Part shown: one piece after another, positions 7,445 to 11,928 of the stretch
Position numbering within the stretch: the stretch's first letter is position 1
Layout: every line of letters begins with the position of its first letter
Source: Oscillospiraceae bacterium
Lineage (GTDB): Bacteria; Bacillota; Clostridia; Oscillospirales; Oscillospiraceae
Assembly: GCA_031272845.1 (NCBI GenBank)
Contig: JAISTA010000143.1
Location: forward strand, 1 to 11,928
DNA: 11,928 bases
Reading direction: 5' to 3'
Notes under the pieces: generated by a model
The model's input: only the letters and a program-made list of their open reading frames with translations
Databases searched by the model: none
What the model was told of the DNA's origin: nothing
Made by a program: the position numbers and the translations under genes

Positions 7445-8797
7445 ATGAGAAAAATAGTGATCGAGGGCGGAAACAAGCTCTACGGTTCAATAAAAATCCA
7501 GGGAGCGAAGAACAGCGTTCTTCCGCTCTTATCGGCATCTATCCTTAACGAAGGGATAAGCGTTTTCCAAAACGTTCCCAACATTTCAGACGTTGCGGCG
7601 GCGATGAAAATCCTTCGCCACATCGGCTGCACGGCGGAGCTTTCCGGCGGGGCTCTGACGGTTGACGCGAGCGTTATATCGACGACTGAAATTCCCGATG
7701 GGCTTATGCGCGAAATGCGCTCCTCCGTAATTTTCCTCGGCGCGATACTCGCGCGGTGCGGCGAGGTTACGCTGTCTTACCCCGGCGGGTGCGAGCTTGG
7801 CCCCCGGCCGATTGATATGCACATAAAGGCGCTGCGCGAGCTTGGCGCGGACATTCACGAGGACGCAGGCAAAATACGCTGTATTATTCCGGCCGGCCGG
7901 CGGCTTATCGGACGGCGCATTGACTTTCGCGGCCCGTCTGTCGGCGCGACTGAAAACGCGATGATTGCCTCTGTTTTCGCGCAGGGAACGACGGTTATCG
8001 CAAACGCTGCAAAGGAGCCCGAAATCTGGGATTTGCAGATGTACCTGCGCAAGCTCGGCGCGGATATCGAGGGCGCGGGAACGTCTGTTATCACCGTGCG
8101 CGGTATTGACACCTGCGCTATGAACGTCACGCATACTATTATTCCCGACAGGATTGTCACGGGAACATACCTCTGCGCAGTTGCGGCCGCCGGAGGCGAG
8201 GTTTTGCTGACGGACTGCGGCCCGACGCATATTGAGTCGCTTTTGACTGTTCTTCGCGGCTGGGGCTGCGAGATAAACACGTCCAAAACGAGCATACACA
8301 TAAAAACAGCCGCGCCGCGAACGGCCTCCGGAAGCGTTGTCGCGGAGCCGTACCCGGCGTTTCCGACGGACGCCGCGCCGACGCTTGTCGCGGCGGCCTC
8401 GGCAGTCAGCGGTAATTTCGTTTTTGTCGAAAAAATCTTTTCGGAGCGCTTCAAATACTGCCGCGAGCTTGAAAAGCTCGGCGCGGAGATTACACTTTTT
8501 GAAAACAGCGCGATGGTTTCCGGCGGCAAGGCGCTGTGCGGCGCCTCGGTTGACGCGACGGATCTGCGCGGCGGGGCGGCGCTTGCCGTTGCAGGGCTGT
8601 GCGCCTCGGGGATTACGGAGATAGGCGAGATTCAGCACATTGAGCGCGGCTATGAGGATTTGGTGCGCGATCTGAGGTCTGTGGGCGCAAACATTATGTA
8701 TATGAATACGCCGGAGCGGAGCGAGAGCGCCGGCGCGGCAAAGCGAACCGAAAAGCCGGACGGAGCCGGCGGCGGCCAGGGGAGACTATACGCCTGA
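7445..8797 (+). CDS. murA: UDP-GlcNAc 1-carboxyvinyltransferase MurA
   Basis: Cytoplasmic enzyme that transfers enolpyruvate from PEP to UDP-GlcNAc, the first committed step of peptidoglycan synthesis and the fosfomycin target. From the ATG at 7445 it has 450 residues, against about 420 for typical MurA. K22 and N23 sit in QGAKNSVLP exactly where E. coli numbering puts them. The flexible loop PGGCELGPRPID holds the catalytic Cys at residue 116 (codon 7790-7792), which predicts fosfomycin sensitivity at this target. FPTDAAP carries the catalytic Asp, and DLRGGAAL the conserved Arg near the C-terminus. The last 30 or so residues are a hydrophilic, Gly/Ala/Glu-rich tail not needed for the fold. 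The TGA overlaps the ftsQ ATG by one base. Firmicutes often have a second MurA, so paralogue identity (MurA1 or MurA2) is not settled. Confidence 0.96.
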   Translation: MRKIVIEGGNKLYGSIKIQGAKNSVLPLLSASILNEGISVFQNVPNISDVAAAMKILRHIGCTAELSGGALTVDASVISTTEIPDGLMREMRSSVIFLGAILARCGEVTLSYPGGCELGPRPIDMHIKALRELGADIHEDAGKIRCIIPAGRRLIGRRIDFRGPSVGATENAMIASVFAQGTTVIANAAKEPEIWDLQMYLRKLGADIEGAGTSVITVRGIDTCAMNVTHTIIPDRIVTGTYLCAVAAAGGEVLLTDCGPTHIESLLTVLRGWGCEINTSKTSIHIKTAAPRTASGSVVAEPYPAFPTDAAPTLVAAASAVSGNFVFVEKIFSERFKYCRELEKLGAEITLFENSAMVSGGKALCGASVDATDLRGGAALAVAGLCASGITEIGEIQHIERGYEDLVRDLRSVGANIMYMNTPERSESAGAAKRTEKPDGAGGGQGRLYA

Positions 8798-9549
8798 TGT
8801 CAGCAAATACAAAAGCTAAAACGAAAAGATACAGACTTGGAAGTCCGCTGATTCCGGTGGTGCTTGCAGCGCTATCGGTTATTCTGCTTGCAAGCGCCGT
8901 GTTCTGCAAGGCGGCGAAAATCATTGTCATCGGGGCAAGCAGATATTCCGGCGAGGAAATCGCGCAGGCCTCAGGCGTGCAGCTCGGCTCAAGCACGCTG
9001 CTTTTGCCGTCTGAAAAAATAGCCAAGGCGATAACGGACAAATTTCCTTACATATCACAGGTTATCGTAAAGGGCTCGTTTTCGGACACGATTGAAATCA
9101 CGGTTACGGAAGAGGTTCCCAAGGCGTTTATAACAGTCGGCGGCGAGTTTTTACTGATAGACAGGTTCGCGCGCGGTCTTGAGGCCGTTTCGCAAAAGCC
9201 GGCGGGGCTTGTTGAGGTGTCCGGCGTTACGCTGACGGGCACGACGCCCGGCAAGGCGCTTATGCTCGACGCCGCCTACGCGTGGCAGGCGCAGATAATA
9301 CTGAACGTGATCGCGGGTCTTGAGGCGAACGGAATCTACGGCTCCGTGCCGATAATGTCCGTCGGGCGGCGGGACGCAATCTCATTTAACTACGAAAGCC
9401 GCTTTACGGTGATTATCCGCAACGGACAGAACGCCGAAAAGGATATTGCGACGTTTCTCGCCTCGCTGGACCAAAAACCGGAGGAAATAACGTCAGGCGT
9501 GGCGGAGGTTACGGAGAACAACGAGGTGCTGTATTCGGTCGCAAGGTAG
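8797..9549 (+). CDS. ftsQ: Cell division protein FtsQ/DivIB
   Basis: Single-pass divisome protein that links and stabilises FtsL/FtsB (DivIC) partners and the septal synthase. It has 250 residues: a basic cytoplasmic N-terminus, one TM segment (about 18-37), a POTRA-like domain (about 40-108, with the alternating pattern ending IEITVTEEVP) and an extracytoplasmic beta domain to the C-terminus. The family is weakly conserved, so the call rests on this architecture plus position after murA. The ATG overlaps the murA TGA as TGATG, and AGGGGAG (8778-8784) lies 12 nt upstream, so translation is probably coupled to murA. It is the last gene of the cluster: a terminator follows 14 nt after the stop, and ftsA/ftsZ are not next. 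Confidence 0.88.
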   Translation: MSANTKAKTKRYRLGSPLIPVVLAALSVILLASAVFCKAAKIIVIGASRYSGEEIAQASGVQLGSSTLLLPSEKIAKAITDKFPYISQVIVKGSFSDTIEITVTEEVPKAFITVGGEFLLIDRFARGLEAVSQKPAGLVEVSGVTLTGTTPGKALMLDAAYAWQAQIILNVIAGLEANGIYGSVPIMSVGRRDAISFNYESRFTVIIRNGQNAEKDIATFLASLDQKPEEITSGVAEVTENNEVLYSVAR

Positions 9550-9562
9550 GGAGCTGTAAAGC

Positions 9563-9599
9563 AAAACACCGGGGGGACATTTCCTCCGGTGTTTTTTTG
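9563..9599 (+). terminator. Rho-independent terminator of the dcw cluster
   Basis: AAAACACCGG (9563-9572) pairs with CCGGTGTTTT (9586-9595), with further G-C and G-U pairs inside, and seven T follow from 9592. It lies just after the ftsQ stop, so the long operon probably ends here. Confidence 0.92.
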
Positions 9600-9640
9600 T
9601 CCTTGGGAAAACATCTTACGTAATATCTTAATCGAAATTC

Positions 9641-9670
9641 GAAAAAATATTGAAAAAATATGAAAAATAT
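9641..9670 (+). repeat. Phased A-tract repeats upstream of a promoter
   Basis: Three near-identical units, GAAAAAATAT (9641-9650), GAAAAAATAT (9652-9661) and GAAAAATAT (9662-9670), recur every 10-11 bp and end one base before the -35 box. This spacing matches the DNA helical repeat, so the segment is probably bent and may act as an UP element for RNA polymerase. A small inverted repeat TCGAA-A-TTCGA (9632-9642) lies at its upstream edge. The function is inferred. Confidence 0.6.
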
Positions 9671-9671
9671 G

Positions 9672-9700
9672 TTGACAAACGGCGGAAACCATGTTACATT
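9672..9700 (+). promoter_or_regulatory. Sigma-A-type promoter for the zinc-ribbon gene
   Basis: A perfect -35 TTGACA (9672-9677), a 17-bp spacer and a -10-like TACATT (9695-9700, 4 of 6 consensus bases). Transcription would start near 9707. The flanking arms ATGTT (9691-9695) and AACAT (9706-9710) form a short inverted repeat over the -10 and start site, which could be an operator but may be chance. The 200-bp gap 9550-9749 contains the upstream terminator, this promoter and a ribosome site. Confidence 0.75.
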
Positions 9701-9736
9701 GTATAAACATATGTGAGGCGTATGAGTCAACATTTC

Positions 9737-9741
9737 AGGAG
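9737..9741 (+). promoter_or_regulatory. Ribosome binding site for a TTG start
   Basis: AGGAG lies 8 nt before the TTG at 9750. The frame is closed upstream by TGA at 9723 and has no ATG between, so the TTG start is well supported. Confidence 0.8.
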
Positions 9742-9749
9742 TCAGTATT

Positions 9750-10358
9750 TTGGAATTGATAATCTTATTTATTGTAATTGGTTTTCTGTTGTGCCTTATT
9801 CCGGCAAATATTGCCGGTAAAAAAGGGCACAGTGCCGTCGGTTTTTTCTTTTTCGGTTGGTTCTTTTTTCTGCCGGCATTAATAGTAGCGCTGTTGATTG
9901 AAGATAAAACGCAAAGACAACAGCCGTATTATCCGCGTGCCCAGCAATATAACGCGCCGCAGTACAGCGCCCCGCAGAATAGTGCGCCGCAGAACAGCGC
10001 TTCGCAGTTTACTCATCAACCGCCGCAGCCAAAGGAAAAAATCGACCCTGTTTGCCCGGATTGCGGCACAGTAAGTGAGACAGACAGCAGATTCTGCTCT
10101 GCGTGCGGCGCAAGGCTGAAGATCATTGCTATTGCGTGGGTTTGCAAGGCTTGCAAAAAAACGAACGCGGCTGAAGCAAAATTCTGTTGTAATTGCGGAA
10201 AAGCTAAGTCTGAGGAAGTGCAAACGCAAAACAATACAGTGAAGGTATATTTGCAGCGGGGTCAGGAAGTGTTTGACTGTCCTGTCTGCGGAAAAAATCA
10301 GAAATCGGACCGCGCAAGATGCTTCAGCTGCGGTACTAATTTTGAGTATGAGAAGTAG
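9750..10358 (+). CDS. Two-TM membrane protein with three zinc ribbons
   Basis: Hypothetical protein of 202 residues; I do not recognise a named family. The N-terminus is a membrane hairpin (TM about 3-19 and 29-50) joined by a short GKKGHS turn, a layout common in small bacterial membrane proteins. Next comes a Q/N/S/A/P-rich linker with repeats of the type QYSAP/QNSAP (residues 66-85). The C-terminal half has three CxxC...CxxC zinc ribbons: C102/C105/C116/C119, C132/C135/C146/C149 and C177/C180/C191/C194. They probably bind zinc and stay in the cytoplasm for protein or nucleic acid contacts. It starts at TTG with a good ribosome site. It has its own promoter and terminators on both sides, so it is a monocistronic unit. 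Its codons are visibly more A/T-ending than those of the dcw genes, hinting at different origin or expression. A product is near certain; its role is unknown. Confidence 0.88.
   Translation: MELIILFIVIGFLLCLIPANIAGKKGHSAVGFFFFGWFFFLPALIVALLIEDKTQRQQPYYPRAQQYNAPQYSAPQNSAPQNSASQFTHQPPQPKEKIDPVCPDCGTVSETDSRFCSACGARLKIIAIAWVCKACKKTNAAEAKFCCNCGKAKSEEVQTQNNTVKVYLQRGQEVFDCPVCGKNQKSDRARCFSCGTNFEYEK
9945..10004 (+). repeat. Four 15-bp tandem repeats in the linker
   Basis: Four imperfect in-frame 15-bp units encode QYNAP, QYSAP, QNSAP and QNSAS. They differ mainly at wobble positions. They make a flexible linker between the TM hairpin and the zinc ribbons, and the copy number may vary between strains. 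Confidence 0.75.
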
Positions 10359-10376
10359 AACAGCGGAGCGGAAGCT

Positions 10377-10412
10377 AAAAAACACCGGGGGAATTTGTTC
10401 CCCCGGTGTTTG
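10377..10412. terminator. Bidirectional terminator between convergent genes
   Basis: AAACACCGGGGGAA (10380-10393) and TTCCCCCGGTGTTT (10398-10411) form a perfect 14-bp stem with a TTTG loop. On the - strand a run of six T (complement of 10377-10382) follows the stem, a good terminator for the histidine kinase gene. On the + strand the T-tract is short and broken, so termination of the zinc-ribbon gene may be weaker. Confidence 0.9.
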
Positions 10413-10430
10413 TATTTAACATACAGGTTC

Positions 10431-11834
10431 TTACTTCTCCCCGACAGGCAGGCTTACCGTAAACAGGCTGCCCTTGCCGGGCTTGCTTACCGCCGTAATG
10501 TCGCCGCCGTGCAGCGTTACTATCTCCTTTGTAACGGAAAGGCCGAGACCTGTTGAGGAGTTTTCAGACGTTCTGGCCTTGTCCGCGCGGTAAAACCGCT
10601 CGAATACGTGCGGCAGGTCGACCTCTGATATGCCGTCTCCGTTGTCGCGCACGGCTATCTGGAGCTGCATTGTATCGGGCAGATAGTTTGTCGTCATCAG
10701 GATTTTGCCGCCCTGCGGCGTGTATTTGGAGGCGTTTGACAGCAGATTCAGGATTACCTGAAGTATGCGCTCCGCGTCTCCCTTTATCTTCGGCACCTCG
10801 GCGCAGGAGAGCTTTAGCTGCTGCTCCTTTTTTTGCAGCTGTATTTTTATCGCGGAAACGGCCTTTTGGCACACCTCGTTTACGTCGATATACGAAACGT
10901 CCAGCGCGACCTTGCCGGAGTCAAACCGCGAAAGCTCAAGCAGTCTGCCGATTATGCGCGTCATGCGCCGCGCCTCAGAGAGGATTATCTTGAGAAACTC
11001 AAGCTGCGCCTCCTGCGGAACCTCCGAGGTCAGCATAGTTTCGGCATAGGCCGTAACGGAGGTCAGCGGCGTTTTAAGCTCGTGCGAAACGTCCGCAATC
11101 AGCACGCGCTGCGCCTCCTCCGAGCGCTCAAGACTTTCGATAGTCAGGCGGAGCTGCTTTGCCATGTAGTTAAAGGCGCGGCCCAGGCGGCCGATCTCGT
11201 CGTGCGAGCGCACCTTTACCTTGTCTGAATAGTCGCCCTTTGCGATTTTTATCGCCGTGCGCGTCATTTCCTCAATAGGAGCCGTAACGGCGTGCGCTAT
11301 GCCGAAAAACAGCACGGATGCGACGAATATTACCACAAAGCCGGACTTAATCGTGATTGACGTTATGCTTTCCGCCATTTCGGAGGCAAGCGTTCTGTCG
11401 TCCCGCAGCAGGATTGTGTACGGGCCGATAACGCGGCGCTGAAAGTCGTATTTGCCGACAAGGTTGCCGTCGCGCGCGTTTGAAAGCACGATCGCTCCGT
11501 TTGCGTCGAGAATGAAAAAGGTGCGGCGCTCACCGTCTATTCCGAGCTTGCCGGAGTAGGCGATCAAAACGTCGTACATCAGCTCAGGCGGGCTTTCGGC
11601 TGAAAGACAGGCGGAAAGCGCCGCCTGAAGGTCTGTGTCAGTGAATACCTCGGAGGTTATGCGCGCAAAATACGAGCGGTAGTAGGTGCGCACATTCAGC
11701 GTGACCGCGATTGTGACCGCAGAGAGGATAACAAGCGTGGTTATACCTAGAATGATTACGTATTTTGTGCGCAAAGAAGAACGGAGCTTTACGCCGGCTT
11801 TCGGCAGCTCCTTTATTTTAGATAATATGTTCAT
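10431..11834 (-). CDS. Sensor histidine kinase, HAMP-HisKA-HATPase type
   Basis: Membrane sensor kinase of 467 residues that autophosphorylates on His and passes the phosphate to a response regulator. The order is: basic N-terminus, TM1 (about 25-46), an extracytoplasmic sensor region (about 47-162, with a PAS/Cache-like stretch FILDANGAIVLSN at 107-119), TM2 (about 164-183), HAMP (about 178-232), HisKA with VSHELKTPL (phospho-acceptor H251, codon 11082-11084), and HATPase_c with N-box NLLSNASKY (363-371), DNGDG (397-401), FERFYR and GLGLSVTKEI. All catalytic boxes look intact. The architecture is PhoR/WalK/ResE-like, but the ligand cannot be told. The ATG at 11834 has GGAGG 6 nt upstream, and in-frame stops lie just before it. 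It converges on the zinc-ribbon gene and shares its terminator. Confidence 0.95.
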   Translation of the reverse strand: MNILSKIKELPKAGVKLRSSLRTKYVIILGITTLVILSAVTIAVTLNVRTYYRSYFARITSEVFTDTDLQAALSACLSAESPPELMYDVLIAYSGKLGIDGERRTFFILDANGAIVLSNARDGNLVGKYDFQRRVIGPYTILLRDDRTLASEMAESITSITIKSGFVVIFVASVLFFGIAHAVTAPIEEMTRTAIKIAKGDYSDKVKVRSHDEIGRLGRAFNYMAKQLRLTIESLERSEEAQRVLIADVSHELKTPLTSVTAYAETMLTSEVPQEAQLEFLKIILSEARRMTRIIGRLLELSRFDSGKVALDVSYIDVNEVCQKAVSAIKIQLQKKEQQLKLSCAEVPKIKGDAERILQVILNLLSNASKYTPQGGKILMTTNYLPDTMQLQIAVRDNGDGISEVDLPHVFERFYRADKARTSENSSTGLGLSVTKEIVTLHGGDITAVSKPGKGSLFTVSLPVGEK

Positions 11835-11926
11835 CGGCTGCCTCCAGCGTTATAGTCAAACCACATGAAAAGCGGTTCGGATTTGCGAGAATATTTTTCG
11901 GATTGCCAGGAGGAGGACGCAGGCGT
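11831..11926 (-). other. Possible 3' end of a gene upstream of the kinase
   Basis: On the - strand one frame is open from the right edge and ends in a TGA that overlaps the kinase ATG as ATGA, the junction typical of response regulator-kinase pairs. However, its 31 visible residues do not show the expected RGVGYxF end of an OmpR-type regulator, so it may be noncoding. GGAGG at 11841-11845 (complement) is the kinase ribosome site. Confidence 0.2.
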
Positions 11927-11928
11927 GT

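Noticed and set aside
7586..8638. Long - strand open frame of 350 codons opposite murA
   Set aside because: It has Arg/Asn/Ala-rich low-complexity composition, no motif and no ribosome site; MurA on the + strand has every catalytic residue.
9722..9817. Short + frame starting ATG at 9722
   Set aside because: It ends after about 32 codons, overlaps the zinc-ribbon gene start in another frame, and has no recognisable content.

Overview
The window looks like chromosomal DNA of an anaerobic Firmicute of class Clostridia, probably an Oscillospiraceae/Ruminococcaceae-like lineage. This is inferred from the gene order of a division and cell wall (dcw) cluster, the protein signatures, moderately high G+C third positions and occasional TTG starts. 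MurE carries the DNPR motif of meso-diaminopimelate-adding enzymes, so the peptidoglycan is probably DAP-type.

Region 1 (left edge to about 9549, all + strand) is one tightly packed dcw cluster: a class B penicillin-binding protein with two PASTA domains (5' end off the window), murE, mraY, an FtsW/SpoVE-type SEDS glycosyltransferase, murG, murA and ftsQ/divIB. Junctions are very short (murE-mraY 0 nt, mraY-ftsW 1 nt, murA-ftsQ 1-nt overlap), which points to one transcript with translational coupling. Together the genes make UDP-MurNAc precursors (MurA, MurE), build lipid I and lipid II at the membrane (MraY, MurG), polymerise and cross-link septal or spore peptidoglycan (FtsW plus PBP), and organise the divisome (FtsQ). 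murF and murD are absent from their usual places, and ftsA/ftsZ do not follow ftsQ. A Rho-independent terminator lies directly after ftsQ.

Region 2 (about 9600-10412) is a separate one-gene unit. An A+T-rich leader has helically phased A-tracts directly upstream of a good sigma-A-type promoter. It drives a TTG-started gene for a two-TM protein with a Q/S/A/P-rich repeat linker and three zinc ribbons, of unknown function. The unit is bracketed by two terminators with nearly the same stem sequence.

Region 3 (10431-11834, - strand) is a membrane sensor histidine kinase of the PhoR/WalK-like HAMP-HisKA-HATPase class, converging on the zinc-ribbon gene and sharing its terminator. Its partner response regulator is not recognisable in the remaining 94 bases.

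Most of the window is core cell-wall biology. I see no mobile element, CRISPR array, tRNA or rRNA. The most unusual points are two insertions and an altered LQPD-type motif in FtsW, an HHA instead of HHH motif in MraY, and the promoter/terminator-bracketed zinc-ribbon unit.
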